A stretch of DNA of 64,000 nucleotides from an uncultured Rhodobacterales bacterium (GTDB taxonomy: Bacteria; Pseudomonadota; Alphaproteobacteria; Rhodobacterales; Rhodobacteraceae). Location of the stretch: assembly GCA_903845215.1 (NCBI GenBank), contig CAIMWI010000036.1, forward strand, positions 52,978 through 116,977, in the 5' to 3' direction. The notes under the pieces are model-generated. The model was given only the letters and a program-made list of their open reading frames with translations. It was not told the origin of the DNA and made no database searches. This document shows positions 21,294 to 31,495 of the stretch, piece by piece. The position numbers were made by a program, and so were the translations under genes. Positions within the stretch are counted from its first letter, which is position 1. The number at the start of each line of letters is the position of its first letter.

Positions 21294-22232
21294 ATGAGCC
21301 ATACGCTTCACCCCATGCGCAAAGCACGCCTGCAACGTTCGGAACTGGCGGTTCCGGCATCAAACCCCACGATGATCGACAAGGCCGCCGATGGCCCAGC
21401 CGATTACGTTTTTCTTGATTTGGAAGACGCCATTGCACCTTCGGAAAAGGTGCAGGCCCGCAAAAACGCCATTCAGGCGTTGAACGACATCGATTGGCGC
21501 GCAAAGGGCAAAACGGTTTCAGTGCGCATCAACGGGCTGGACACGCATTACATGTACCGCGACGTGGTGGATGTGATGGAACAGGCGGGCGACAAGGTTG
21601 ACACGTTGCTGGTGCCCAAAGTGGGTGTGACGGGCGATTTGTACATGGTGGAAGCCATGGTCAACCAAATCGAACAGGCCAAGGGCTTTACCACACGCGT
21701 GGGTCTGGAAGCCTTGATCGAAACCGCCCTTGGCATGGCGAATGTGGAAGCCATCGCCCAGTTCGGCGGCCGGCTAGAGGCGCTGCATTTCGGGGTGGCG
21801 GATTTTGCCGCGTCGATGCGGGCGCGCACGACAAACATCGGCGGGTTGAACCCGCATTATCCGGGCGATCAATGGCATGCCTCGATCAGCCGGATGGTGG
21901 TGGCCTGCCGTGCATACGGCTTGCGCGCGATTGATGGGCCGTTTGGCGATTTCAGCGATCCGGAAGGCTATAAAGACGGCGCACGTCGTGCGGCGGCGTT
22001 GGGATGCGAAGGCAAGTGGGCCATCCACCCGTCGCAGATTGATCTGGCCAACGAAGTCTTCTCGCCCCCAGAGGCAGAAGTCACCCGCGCGCGGCGCATT
22101 ATCGAAGAGCTGCGCAAAGCCGAAGCCATGGGCAAAGGGGCCGCACAGTTGGACGGCCGCATGATTGATGCGGCGTCCGAGCGGATGGCCATGAACGTAC
22201 TGGTTCTGGCTGACGCCATCGCCGCCAAGTAA
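21294..22232 (+). CDS. mcl: L-malyl-CoA lyase (serine-cycle MclA-like)
   Basis: [82 protein letters not shown]. Confidence 0.93.
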   Translation: MSHTLHPMRKARLQRSELAVPASNPTMIDKAADGPADYVFLDLEDAIAPSEKVQARKNAIQALNDIDWRAKGKTVSVRINGLDTHYMYRDVVDVMEQAGDKVDTLLVPKVGVTGDLYMVEAMVNQIEQAKGFTTRVGLEALIETALGMANVEAIAQFGGRLEALHFGVADFAASMRARTTNIGGLNPHYPGDQWHASISRMVVACRAYGLRAIDGPFGDFSDPEGYKDGARRAAALGCEGKWAIHPSQIDLANEVFSPPEAEVTRARRIIEELRKAEAMGKGAAQLDGRMIDAASERMAMNVLVLADAIAAK

Positions 22233-22312
22233 GCCACGAATTTTCTACGAAAATTCAAACAGATAACGCGGGGGCGGTTCAACGAAACCGCTCCTCGCTT
22301 AGGGAGGAAAAG

Positions 22313-23485
22313 ATGGATATTCACGAATACCAAGCTAAGGAAATCCTCGCCCGCTTTGGCGTGCCGGTGCCGCGTGGCGGGCTGGCCTACAGCCCCGAAC
22401 AGGCAGGCTACCGCGCACGCGAATTGGGTGGAAAGGCGTGGGTTGTTAAGGCGCAGATCCATTCCGGCGGGCGCGGGGCGGCCGGCGGGGTGAAGCTGTG
22501 CAAGACACCCGAAGAGGTGCAGGCCTTTGCCGGCACTTTGTTTGGCAAGCAGCTTGTAACCAAGCAAACCGATGCCAACGGCAAAGGTGTTTACCGCGTT
22601 TGGGTCGAAGGCGCGTCTGACATCGCCCAAGAGCTGTACTTGGGCTTTGTGCTGGATCGGAAGTCGGAACGCATCATGATCGTCGCCTCGGCCCACGGCG
22701 GGATGGAGATTGAAGATCTGGCCGACAAAGACCCCGACAGCCTGCGCCGCATGATTATTGACCCTGCAACGGGCCTGTCCGAGTTTCAGGCGCGCGAGCT
22801 GGCCTTTCAACTGGGCCTGCGCGGCGGTCAGGTGGCACAGATGGTCACCACACTGCGCGCCTGCTATCGCGCCTACCGCGATCTGGATGCGGTGATGGTC
22901 GAGATCAACCCGCTTGTTGTCACCCATTCGGGCGATCTGGTGGCGCTGGATGCCAAAATGTCCTTTGACACCAACGCCCTGTTCCGCCAGCCCCAAGTCG
23001 CCGAACTGCGCGACCGCAGCCAAGAAGACCCGCGCGAAAGCACGGCGGGCGATCATGGCCTGTCTTATGTCGGGCTAGAAGGTGACATCGGCTGCATCAT
23101 TAACGGTGCTGGTCTGGCCATGGCCACGATGGACATGATCAAGCTGGCGGGCGGCGAACCTGCCAACTTCCTTGACATCGGCGGCGGTGCCAGCCCCGAG
23201 CGGGTTGTGCGGGCGTTCCGCACCGTTTTGGCCGATGGCAATGTGTCGGTGATCTTGGTCAACATCTTTGCCGGCATCAACCGTTGCGATTGGGTCGCCC
23301 AAGGCGTGGTGCAGGCCTATAAAGAAGTGGGTCTGACGATCCCTGTCGTGGTGCGTCTGGCAGGCACCAATGTCGAAGAGGGCAAGGCTATCATTGATGG
23401 GTCGGGCTTGCCGCTGATCTCGGCCGACAGTCTGGCCGAAGCCGCCGCAGCGGCCGTTGCCGCCCGCCCCCGCAAAGCCGCTTAA
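22313..23485 (+). CDS. mtkA: Malate-CoA ligase subunit beta
   Basis: [23 protein letters not shown]; SucC-like; paired with mtkB and mcl. Confidence 0.9.
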   Translation: MDIHEYQAKEILARFGVPVPRGGLAYSPEQAGYRARELGGKAWVVKAQIHSGGRGAAGGVKLCKTPEEVQAFAGTLFGKQLVTKQTDANGKGVYRVWVEGASDIAQELYLGFVLDRKSERIMIVASAHGGMEIEDLADKDPDSLRRMIIDPATGLSEFQARELAFQLGLRGGQVAQMVTTLRACYRAYRDLDAVMVEINPLVVTHSGDLVALDAKMSFDTNALFRQPQVAELRDRSQEDPRESTAGDHGLSYVGLEGDIGCIINGAGLAMATMDMIKLAGGEPANFLDIGGGASPERVVRAFRTVLADGNVSVILVNIFAGINRCDWVAQGVVQAYKEVGLTIPVVVRLAGTNVEEGKAIIDGSGLPLISADSLAEAAAAAVAARPRKAA

Positions 23486-23495
23486 GGAGGACATC

Positions 23496-24392
23496 ATGGC
23501 CATTCTGATCACTGAAAACACCCGCGTCATCGTTCAAGGCATGTCGGGCCGGATCGGCTCGTTCCACGCTGCCGACATGATAAAGCACGGCACCAATGTG
23601 GTGGGCGGTGTGACACCGGGCAAAGGCGGCGAAAGCATTCTGGACCGCCCGCTGTTCAACACCGTCCGCGAGGCGGTAGAACAGGTCGGCGCAGAAGCCT
23701 CGCTGATCTTCGTGCCGCCGCCCTTTGCGGCAGACGCGATTATGGAAGCCGCAGATGCCGGCATTCGCACAGCTGTCTGTGTGACCGACGGCATTCCCAG
23801 CCAAGATATGATGCGCGTCAAGCGGTTCTTGCGCCGCTATCCGGCGGAACGCAAAATGCGTGTCATCGGGCCGAACTGCGCAGGCATCATCTCGCCCGGC
23901 AAAGGGTTTATGGGGATCATGCCGCCGCATATCTATATGCCGGGGCGCATTGGCATCGTGGGCCGCTCGGGCACCTTGGGGTATGAAGCGGCAGCCCAGA
24001 TGAAGGCTTTGGGGATCGGGGTGTCTACCTCGGTCGGGATTGGCGGCGATCCGATCAACGGGTCAAGCTTCCGCGACATTCTGGAACTGTTCGAGGCCGA
24101 CAGCGAAACCGATGCCGTGATGATGATCGGCGAAATCGGTGGCCCACAAGAGGCAGAGGCTGCTGCCTATGCACGCGACTATATGAAAAAGCCGGTTGTG
24201 GCCTATATCGCGGGGCTTTCGGCACCCAAGGGCCGCAAGATGGGCCATGCAGGGGCGATCGTGTCGGCCTTTGGCGAAAGCGCGCAGGAAAAGGTTGATA
24301 TCCTGACGGCAGCCGGCATCACCGTGGCGCCCAACCCGTCTTCGATGGGCGAGACGATGGCGATGGTTCTGGCGCAGCGTAAAGCGGCCTAA
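23496..24392 (+). CDS. mtkB: Malate-CoA ligase subunit alpha
   Basis: SucD-like, GMSGRIGSFHAADMIKHGTNVVGGVTPGKGG, phospho-His loop GHAGAIV. Confidence 0.9.
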   Translation: MAILITENTRVIVQGMSGRIGSFHAADMIKHGTNVVGGVTPGKGGESILDRPLFNTVREAVEQVGAEASLIFVPPPFAADAIMEAADAGIRTAVCVTDGIPSQDMMRVKRFLRRYPAERKMRVIGPNCAGIISPGKGFMGIMPPHIYMPGRIGIVGRSGTLGYEAAAQMKALGIGVSTSVGIGGDPINGSSFRDILELFEADSETDAVMMIGEIGGPQEAEAAAYARDYMKKPVVAYIAGLSAPKGRKMGHAGAIVSAFGESAQEKVDILTAAGITVAPNPSSMGETMAMVLAQRKAA

Positions 24393-24413
24393 ACTGGGTT
24401 GGTTTGACAAAAG

Positions 24414-24449
24414 ACCACCGCGCGGGGCAACCGGCGCGGTGGTTTGTTT
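24414..24449. terminator. Terminator between convergent mtkB and TPP-enzyme gene
   Basis: ACCACCGCGC-N10-GCGCGGTGGT followed by TTTGTTTTT. Confidence 0.8.
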
Positions 24450-26120
24450 TTAGGCTTTGGCGGCAAGCGCTGCTTGGCGCAGGGTGCTGATCCTTTGGCG
24501 GGGCGCTATGGCTTCAGGGGCTATCGCCAGTGTTAGGACCGCGCCAATGCCCGCCATGGTGGCCTGCACCGCGCGGTCAAAGGCTGCGGCGAAGGCCTCG
24601 GTCGCCTCGACCCGTTCGGCATGAAAGCCGTAGGCTTGGGCGAGGGCGGTAAAGTCGGGGTTCACCATGGTTGTGCCAAACACACGGGCAGGGAATTGGC
24701 GTTCCTGATGGGCGCGGATCGTGCCGTAGATGCCATTGTCGAGGATCAGGATCAAAGGCGATGCGCCGTGTTGGGCGGCGGTGGCCAGTTCTTGGCAGGT
24801 CATCTGAAAATCGCCGTCACCCGCAAAACACAGCACCATACGGCCCGGTTCGGCCAAACTGGCCGCAATCGCTGCGGGCACGCCGTAGCCCATGGCCCCT
24901 GACTGCGGCGCCAAAAGCCGCATCTTGGGGCCAAAGCACAGATGTCGGCTGGGCCAAGCGGCAAAGTTGCCCGCGCCATTGGTGACGATCACATCTTGCG
25001 GCAGGTGTGCCCCCAGATGCGCCATCACCGCCGACATATCGACGGGCGAGGGTTGGGTTGGGGCGACAAAGGCTGTTTCATACCCTGCGCGGGCCTTGGC
25101 GCGCCATGCGGCCCACGGGCCTGCAACGGGGGTCAGGGCTGTGGCAAAGGCATTGGGGTCGGCGTGCAGTGGCAGGGCTGCGATGTAGACCTTGCCCAGT
25201 TCCTCGGTAGAGGGATGCGCGTGGATCAGGGTTTGCTGGGGCAGTGGCACTGACAGCAGGGTATACGCGCCGGTTGTCATCTCATCCATGCGCAGATTGA
25301 CGGCCACAATGACATCGGCGGTTTTGATCAGATCGGCCACATGGGGCCACATGCCCACCCCCGCCTCTCCGGCAAAGACGGCAGAGGTGTTGTCAAAAGC
25401 GTCTTGACAGCGAAACGCGGTCAGCACGGGAATATCCGACGCCTCGGCAAAGGCTTGCAGGGCAGATTTGCCTTGCGCCGTCCAGCCTGTGCCGCCGGTT
25501 AGGATAAGCGGGCGTTGGGCTTGGGACAGAATGGCTTGCATATGGCGCAGCGCGGCAGGATCGGGCTGGGCGGGTGCTATGGGCGGCAGGGGCTGCGACA
25601 GGGGGGCAGTGTCGGACAAAGCCGCCAGCATATCTTCGGGCAAAGACACCACCACCGGACCGGGACGGCCCGAGACAGCGGTTTTCCAAGCGCGCGCCAA
25701 ATGCTCTGGGATGCGGGCAGGGTCGGTGATTTCGACCACATATTTGACCATGCTACCAAAGACGGCGCGGTAGTCGACCTCTTGAAAACTTTCGCGCTCG
25801 CGGTCGGATTGGGCGATTTGGCCCACGAACAGCAGCATCGGGGTGGAATCTTGCATCGCGGTATGCACGCCGATCATGGCGTTGGAGGCACCCGGGCCAC
25901 GGGTGACCATGCAAATGCCGGGCTGGCCTGTCAGCTTGCCATAAGCGGCGGCCATGAAACTGGCACCGCCTTCGTTGCGGCATAGGATATAGTCAAACTG
26001 GCCCACCGTGTCGTGCATGGCATCCAAGACGGCCAGATAGCTTTCGCCCGGCACGCCAAAGGCCTTTTTGGCCCCCAAGGCCACAAGGCTTTCCACCAGA
26101 ATTTGCCCGCCGTTGCGCAT
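24450..26120 (-). CDS. Thiamine pyrophosphate-dependent enzyme (acetolactate synthase-like; specificity unknown)
   Basis: GVPGESYLAVLDAM, GDGDFQMTCQELATAAQHGASPLILILDNGIYG; no small subunit nearby. Confidence 0.88.
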   Translation of the reverse strand: MRNGGQILVESLVALGAKKAFGVPGESYLAVLDAMHDTVGQFDYILCRNEGGASFMAAAYGKLTGQPGICMVTRGPGASNAMIGVHTAMQDSTPMLLFVGQIAQSDRERESFQEVDYRAVFGSMVKYVVEITDPARIPEHLARAWKTAVSGRPGPVVVSLPEDMLAALSDTAPLSQPLPPIAPAQPDPAALRHMQAILSQAQRPLILTGGTGWTAQGKSALQAFAEASDIPVLTAFRCQDAFDNTSAVFAGEAGVGMWPHVADLIKTADVIVAVNLRMDEMTTGAYTLLSVPLPQQTLIHAHPSTEELGKVYIAALPLHADPNAFATALTPVAGPWAAWRAKARAGYETAFVAPTQPSPVDMSAVMAHLGAHLPQDVIVTNGAGNFAAWPSRHLCFGPKMRLLAPQSGAMGYGVPAAIAASLAEPGRMVLCFAGDGDFQMTCQELATAAQHGASPLILILDNGIYGTIRAHQERQFPARVFGTTMVNPDFTALAQAYGFHAERVEATEAFAAAFDRAVQATMAGIGAVLTLAIAPEAIAPRQRISTLRQAALAAKA

Positions 26121-26210
26121 AAAGCCACCCCTTCTTTCGGCCCGATCATGCGGCGCTGAACCGGCGCTGTCGAGATGCTGAACTTAGCCCTTTCGCGCCG
26201 TGTGTCTGCG

Positions 26211-27146
26211 CTAGATAACCGGCGTCAACAGGTCTTGGCCCGCAAAATGCGCCGCCAGATTGTCGCGCATCAATTGCCCCATTGCCCTGCGCGTTTCCAC
26301 CGTGCCAGAGGCGTGGTGGGGTTGCAAAAGCACATTGGAAAGCGCCAGAAAGCGCGGGTTTAGTTGGGGTTCACCCTCAAACACATCCAAGGCGGCCCCG
26401 CCTAAGGCCCCGGTTTCCAAAGCGTGCAGCAAAGCGATTTCATCGATGTTGGATGCGCGAGAGATATTGACCAGCAGCCCTTGCGGCCCCAAGGCCTGCA
26501 ACACTTGGGCACTGACGATGTGGCGGGTTTGCGCATTGGCCAAAGCCGTGACAATCACCACATCTGACCGCGCGGCCAAAGCGACAGGATCGGTAAAATA
26601 GGCATAGGGCACATCCTTGCGGCTGCGGGCGCAATAAGCGATGTCCATATCAAAGCCAGCAAGGCGCTTGGCCACTTGCAGACCAATGCGGCCAAGGCCC
26701 AAGATCCCAGCCCTCATCCCCGTCACGCGGCGCTGCAAGGGAAAGCTGCCTTTGGTCCAATCGGCACGGGCAAAGGCTGCGGCGGGCACGATGCCGCGCG
26801 CCAATGCCAGAACCATGCCCACGGCCAAATCGGCGCAATCATCGGTTAAAACATCGGGCGTGTTCGTCACGCGGATGCCGCGCGCGTTGCAAGCAGCCAT
26901 ATCCACCGCATCATAGCCGACCCCGTAGATGCTGATCATTTCCAGATTGGGGCAGGCCGCGATCACCGCAGGCTCCGCCCCTGCCCCACCATTGGTGGCG
27001 ATCGCACGGATCTGCGGGCCAACTTTGGCCAAAAACGCCACTTTATCCGCATGTGCGGGAAAGAGGTGCATCTGATAGGCCGCCTCTAGCGCGGTTTGGT
27101 CCCAGTCGGGATAAGATCCCATTTGCAGAACATGGGGTTTGGACAT
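26211..27146 (-). CDS. D-2-hydroxyacid dehydrogenase (2-ketogluconate / hydroxypyruvate / glyoxylate reductase type)
   Basis: GILGLGRIGLQVAKRL, NISRASNID, LQPHHASGT. Confidence 0.87.
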   Translation of the reverse strand: MSKPHVLQMGSYPDWDQTALEAAYQMHLFPAHADKVAFLAKVGPQIRAIATNGGAGAEPAVIAACPNLEMISIYGVGYDAVDMAACNARGIRVTNTPDVLTDDCADLAVGMVLALARGIVPAAAFARADWTKGSFPLQRRVTGMRAGILGLGRIGLQVAKRLAGFDMDIAYCARSRKDVPYAYFTDPVALAARSDVVIVTALANAQTRHIVSAQVLQALGPQGLLVNISRASNIDEIALLHALETGALGGAALDVFEGEPQLNPRFLALSNVLLQPHHASGTVETRRAMGQLMRDNLAAHFAGQDLLTPVI

Positions 27147-27247
27147 GGGATTTCCTGAGTGTGGCGGCTTGACAGGGGTTGGTATCAATAAGATGACCTT
27201 TGCAACCAAGCCTGTCGAGGGCCTATTCGGCAACGAAGGGGGGTAGA

Positions 27248-28003
27248 ATGAGCATCTCTCGTTTTGATTTAACCGGACGGCGTGCGTTGATCACAGGGTC
27301 GTCGCAGGGCATCGGTTTTGCCTTGGCGAAAGGCTTGGCTGCGGGCGGAGCGCAGGTGGTGCTGAACGGGCGTGACGCCACAAAATTGGCGGCGGCGGTG
27401 GCACAGATCGACGGCGCCTTGGCCCTGCCCTTCGATGCCACCCAGCACGCACAGGTGCGCGCAGCGGTGGATGGCTTTGAGGCGGACATTGGCCCCATTG
27501 ACATCTTGATCAACAACGCTGGCATGCAGCACCGCGCCCCGCTTGAAGATTTTCCGCCCGAAGCCTTTGATGCCTTGCTGCAAACCAACATCGCCAGTGT
27601 CTTTCATGTGGGCCAAGCCGTGGCGCGGCATATGATCGCGCGGCGGCGGGGCAAGATTATCAATATCGCATCGGTGCAAACGGCGCTCGCCCGGCCTTCG
27701 ATAGCACCTTATACAGCGACCAAAGGGGCGGTGGGGAATCTGACCAAAGGGATGGCGACCGATTGGGCCAAACATGGGCTGAATTGCAACGCCATCGCGC
27801 CGGGCTATTTTGACACGCCGTTGAACGCGGCACTTGTGGCGGACCCGGCCTTTTCGACTTGGCTTGAAAAGCGCACGCCTGCGGGCCGCTGGGGGCGGGT
27901 TGAGGAATTGGTGGGTGCGGCGATCTTTCTAGCGTCAGAGGCATCTTCCTTCGTGAACGGGCATATTCTGTACGTCGACGGGGGGATCACGGCCTCTTTA
28001 TGA
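27248..28003 (+). CDS. SDR oxidoreductase, gluconate 5-dehydrogenase-like
   Basis: FDLTGRRALITGSSQGIGFALAKGLAAGGA, INNAGMQHR, YTATKGAVGNLTKGMATDWA. Confidence 0.85.
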   Translation: MSISRFDLTGRRALITGSSQGIGFALAKGLAAGGAQVVLNGRDATKLAAAVAQIDGALALPFDATQHAQVRAAVDGFEADIGPIDILINNAGMQHRAPLEDFPPEAFDALLQTNIASVFHVGQAVARHMIARRRGKIINIASVQTALARPSIAPYTATKGAVGNLTKGMATDWAKHGLNCNAIAPGYFDTPLNAALVADPAFSTWLEKRTPAGRWGRVEELVGAAIFLASEASSFVNGHILYVDGGITASL

Positions 28004-28488
28004 CGCTGCGCTTGGTCATCATGGGGGTGTCGGGCTGTGGCAAATCCTCGGTCGGGGTCGGGCTTGCCACAGAGTTGGGGCTGATTTACCGCGATGGTGA
28101 TGATCTGCATCCGCTGGAAAATGTCGCCAAGATGCGGGCAGGTGTGGCGTTGAATGATGCGGACCGCTGGCCATGGCTGGACAGGGTTGGATGGATTTTA
28201 AAGACCCAAGCTCCTGTGGTCGTGGGGTGTTCCGCCCTCAAACGCGCCTACCGCGACCGCATTCGCGCCGCTGCGGGCGGGTCTGTGTGCTTTGTGCATT
28301 TGGCCGGAAGTAAAGACGTCATAGCCGGGCGCATGGCGCAACGGCAGGGCCATTACATGCCGCTTTCCCTGCTGGACAGCCAGTTTGCCGCCCTTGAACC
28401 CCCCGGGGCAGAGGAGAAGGCGATCAGCGTTTCCATTGACCAACCCTTGAACGTAATTGTCGCCGCAATCATGCGCCATTTAACCTGA
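28000..28488 (+). CDS. gntK: Gluconokinase
   Basis: MGVSGCGKSSVG P-loop, YRDGDDLHPLENVAKMRAG, GCSALKRAYRD; ATGA overlap with SDR gene. Confidence 0.92.
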   Translation: MTLRLVIMGVSGCGKSSVGVGLATELGLIYRDGDDLHPLENVAKMRAGVALNDADRWPWLDRVGWILKTQAPVVVGCSALKRAYRDRIRAAAGGSVCFVHLAGSKDVIAGRMAQRQGHYMPLSLLDSQFAALEPPGAEEKAISVSIDQPLNVIVAAIMRHLT

Positions 28489-28524
28489 CGACCTGTTTGT
28501 CGTGATCAGGATTTTTGCCCTTTC

Positions 28525-28544
28525 ATATTTACTTCCCTGAATAT
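28525..28544. promoter_or_regulatory. Candidate SqrR/BigR-type operator upstream of the ArsR gene
   Basis: ATATTT-ACTTCCCT-GAATAT, i.e. ATTT-N8-GAAT inverted repeat with one mismatch. Confidence 0.55.
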
Positions 28545-28576
28545 AAACTTTCACATCGGCCTCATATGGGTTCCTT

Positions 28577-28930
28577 ATGCCAACCACCGACACTGCCACC
28601 ATCCGCTTTGATCCCAATGGCCAGCCCGAGGCCCTGCGGCGCGCAGTCGCTTTTCTTAAGGTGCTTGGGCATGAGGGGCGACTGGAACTGCTGTGTCATA
28701 TGATCGACGGCGCGCAAAGCGTGGGCGCGCTGACCCAAGCGCTAGGGTCTTCGCAACCTGCAGTGTCCCAACACCTGATGCGCTTGCGTGCCGAGGGATT
28801 GGTTCGCACTGAGCGGCGCGGAAAGACGGTGCTTTATTCCATCGCTGCACCCGAGATGGCAACGGTTCTATCCGCACTGCGGGATGCGTTTTGCACCGTG
28901 CCAAGCACCACCAGCCTAGGCGTGGTCTAA
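28577..28930 (+). CDS. ArsR/SmtB-family regulator, SqrR/BigR-like
   Basis: wHTH SVGALTQALGSSQPAVSQHLMRLRAEGLVRTERRGKTVLYS; Cys40 and Cys106 only. Confidence 0.88.
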   Translation: MPTTDTATIRFDPNGQPEALRRAVAFLKVLGHEGRLELLCHMIDGAQSVGALTQALGSSQPAVSQHLMRLRAEGLVRTERRGKTVLYSIAAPEMATVLSALRDAFCTVPSTTSLGVV

Positions 28931-31479
28931 CTGGGCAGGTCCAAGTCCAAAATCGCGGCCTCTGTCTGATCCCATAAATCGTGAACCTGCGCTGTGATCA
29001 ACTTTGCAGCCTTGGCTTCGTGGCCGTTGCGGCACAACTCTTCGGCCGATGCGTAAAGCTGTCGCAAAGCAGGCGCGCCGATCATAGCGCAAACCCCGGC
29101 ACCTTCATGGCAGATCGGCATCAGATCAGCCAACTTGTCTGGCGCACAAGCCGCCAAAAGGCGCGCCTGAAAGGCAGGGGCGTCAGCGCGAAAGCGGGCC
29201 AACATGCGGGCCAGACCGGCAGACCCCAAGCCATCACGCAGGTCATCTATCCGGGCAGGGCTTATGGCCAGCACTTTGGCGGTCACCTCGGGTTCTGTTA
29301 TCTGGTCATCGCCCAACAATGACTTTGCAAGGTTGCCAAAAGAGATGGGCTTGGTCAGGCAGCCATCCATTCCGGCTTTCTGAAACCGCTTTAAGTCTGC
29401 GGGCATGGAATGGGCGGTGACGGCTAAGATCCGGCTGCCCGTTGATTGGCCGTCCTCGCGGATAAGGGCGGTCGCGGCCAAGCCGTCCATGACGGGCATA
29501 GAAATATCCATCAAGATAACATCGAACGGATGCGCGCGTGCGGCTTCCATGCCCTGACGACCATCTGTGGCCATGGTGACACGGTGGCCCATCTGGTGCA
29601 GCATTTCTTCCAAGACGATGCGGTTGGTGGCATTATCTTCAACCACCAGCACATCCATCGGATCCATTGACTGGGGAGCCTGCGGCTTGGGCATGTCGCT
29701 TTGCTTGGGCGTGCTGGCTATCGCCAAGGGCAAACGCATCCAAAAGCAACTGCCCTCGCCCAATTCACTTTCAACCCCAACGTCGCCGCCCATCGCTTGG
29801 GCCAATCTGCGCGCAATGGCCAAGCCCAATCCTGTGCCGCCACTGGTGCGCACCAGCGACTGATCCAGCATGACAAAATCTTCGAAGATCTTCGCCTGAT
29901 CACCTTCGGCAATACCAATGCCCGTGTCGATGACCCGAACCTCTACATCCAAAAAGGCGTCCTTGCGGTGCTGCGCCTCGATCTCGAGGGTGATCTGGCC
30001 ACCATCGGTAAATTTCAGCGCATTCGTTAGAAAGTTTTGGATGATCTGGCTAATGCGGAAATAATCTCCGACCAGTCGCGGCAATGGGCCCAAAGGTTTG
30101 ACGACCACTTTTGTGCCCTTTTGAATGGCCAAGTGGCGCAGGCCGACAACAAGATCTTCGACCAAGGCCGTCATGTCGAACTGTTCTTCCGCAAGGTGCA
30201 TTTTACCCGCATCAGCCTTTGAGATGTCTAAGACATCATTGGCGTGGCGCAACAACTGCCGCGCCGAGGATTGCGCTAGGTCTAAAAAGCGCACCTGTTT
30301 GGCATTGTCTGTCATGCCTGCGGCAATCTCAAGCGCGGCCATCACGCCGTTCAGGGGGGTGCGCATTTCATGGCTCATCACAGCCATGAAGTTGGTCTTT
30401 GACTTCTCTGCCGCCATGGCCGCATCGCGGGCCTGAACCAAGGCAGCCTCTGCTTGGACACGATCAGAAATGTCGCGCAGAAAAGCGATGAAAATCATGC
30501 CTTCGGCCGTATTGTGGCTTGCCACGGCCAGTTCTAGCGGAAACTCTGCCCCCCCTTTGCGCATGCCTGTCATCTGAAAGCGGCCAGAGTTGGCATCTTG
30601 AAGCAAGCCGTCCGTCTTGATCTGCGACATCATGGCTGAATAAGGCGCCCGCGCCGTGGGTGGCATGATCAAATGCTCAAGATCGCCACCAATCGCCTCT
30701 TGCCGACTATACCCGAAATTGACAGCGGCAGCATTGTTGAAATCCAACACCTTGCCTTTTTCATCTGTCACGATGATTGCATCCAACGATGTTTCAACCG
30801 TGGCCGCAAAGCGCGAAGACAGGCGCACGGTTTGATCAGCCAAACGCATGGCCTGCCGGTTCAACCAAAGCACCAGTGCCGACAGCGTCGCCAAAGCCGT
30901 GATAACAATTGCCCCCGCCCAGGCGGCCCGCTGCACCAAGGCGGTAAAGGCCGCGCGGCGCTCGTCGGCCATGGCTGCATACCGTGTGATCAGTTGGATG
31001 AGCAAGGCACGCAGTTCCAAGCGCAACTTGCTGGCCTCGGCGTCGATCTGGCGCAGGGCGGCGCGCAATTCCAGATCAGAGGAATCGATCAATGGGGTCG
31101 TTTGGTCGAGGAATTCTTCCACCTTCGTGTCCAATTTGGCCACGATTTCGCCCCTGTCGAGGGCGACAAAAATCTTCCCTTTAAGGATAGACTGAAAGCG
31201 GCTGTAAAGCAGATCATATCGTTTGCGCAGTTCGGTCAAAGGGGCTTCGGGCTGAAGCGCCATGATTCCGACCTCGGCCTGAAAGCGAACAAGATCCACT
31301 TCAATTTGGGCCACATTAAAATGGATGTTATCAATCGCCTCTTGCCGATAGGTCTTCATCTCGGTTTGAAGCCGCAGCCACAAGACCGCAACAACGCACA
31401 TCGATATGGCCGCCAAAACAATGATCGCAGGCTTTAGCCTTTGAAGGGCGCGTGTCCAGAACGCAGGTTTCTTGACCAT
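28927..31479 (-). CDS. Membrane hybrid histidine kinase (sensor-PAS-HK-REC-Hpt)
   Basis: MSHEMRTPLNGVMAA, GTGLGLAIARRL, REC VILMDISMPVMDG, Hpt-like HEGAGVCAMIGA; alternative TTG start at 31506. Confidence 0.92.
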   Translation of the reverse strand: MVKKPAFWTRALQRLKPAIIVLAAISMCVVAVLWLRLQTEMKTYRQEAIDNIHFNVAQIEVDLVRFQAEVGIMALQPEAPLTELRKRYDLLYSRFQSILKGKIFVALDRGEIVAKLDTKVEEFLDQTTPLIDSSDLELRAALRQIDAEASKLRLELRALLIQLITRYAAMADERRAAFTALVQRAAWAGAIVITALATLSALVLWLNRQAMRLADQTVRLSSRFAATVETSLDAIIVTDEKGKVLDFNNAAAVNFGYSRQEAIGGDLEHLIMPPTARAPYSAMMSQIKTDGLLQDANSGRFQMTGMRKGGAEFPLELAVASHNTAEGMIFIAFLRDISDRVQAEAALVQARDAAMAAEKSKTNFMAVMSHEMRTPLNGVMAALEIAAGMTDNAKQVRFLDLAQSSARQLLRHANDVLDISKADAGKMHLAEEQFDMTALVEDLVVGLRHLAIQKGTKVVVKPLGPLPRLVGDYFRISQIIQNFLTNALKFTDGGQITLEIEAQHRKDAFLDVEVRVIDTGIGIAEGDQAKIFEDFVMLDQSLVRTSGGTGLGLAIARRLAQAMGGDVGVESELGEGSCFWMRLPLAIASTPKQSDMPKPQAPQSMDPMDVLVVEDNATNRIVLEEMLHQMGHRVTMATDGRQGMEAARAHPFDVILMDISMPVMDGLAATALIREDGQSTGSRILAVTAHSMPADLKRFQKAGMDGCLTKPISFGNLAKSLLGDDQITEPEVTAKVLAISPARIDDLRDGLGSAGLARMLARFRADAPAFQARLLAACAPDKLADLMPICHEGAGVCAMIGAPALRQLYASAEELCRNGHEAKAAKLITAQVHDLWDQTEAAILDLDLPS

Positions 31480-31495
31480 GGGTTGGGGTTCGGGG

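Noticed and set aside
24450-26120. Annotation as acetolactate synthase (ilvB)
   Set aside because: No regulatory subunit gene nearby and the context is not branched-chain synthesis; left as TPP-dependent enzyme.
30673-31437. 254-aa plus-strand ORF opposite the hybrid kinase
   Set aside because: Antisense shadow ORF.
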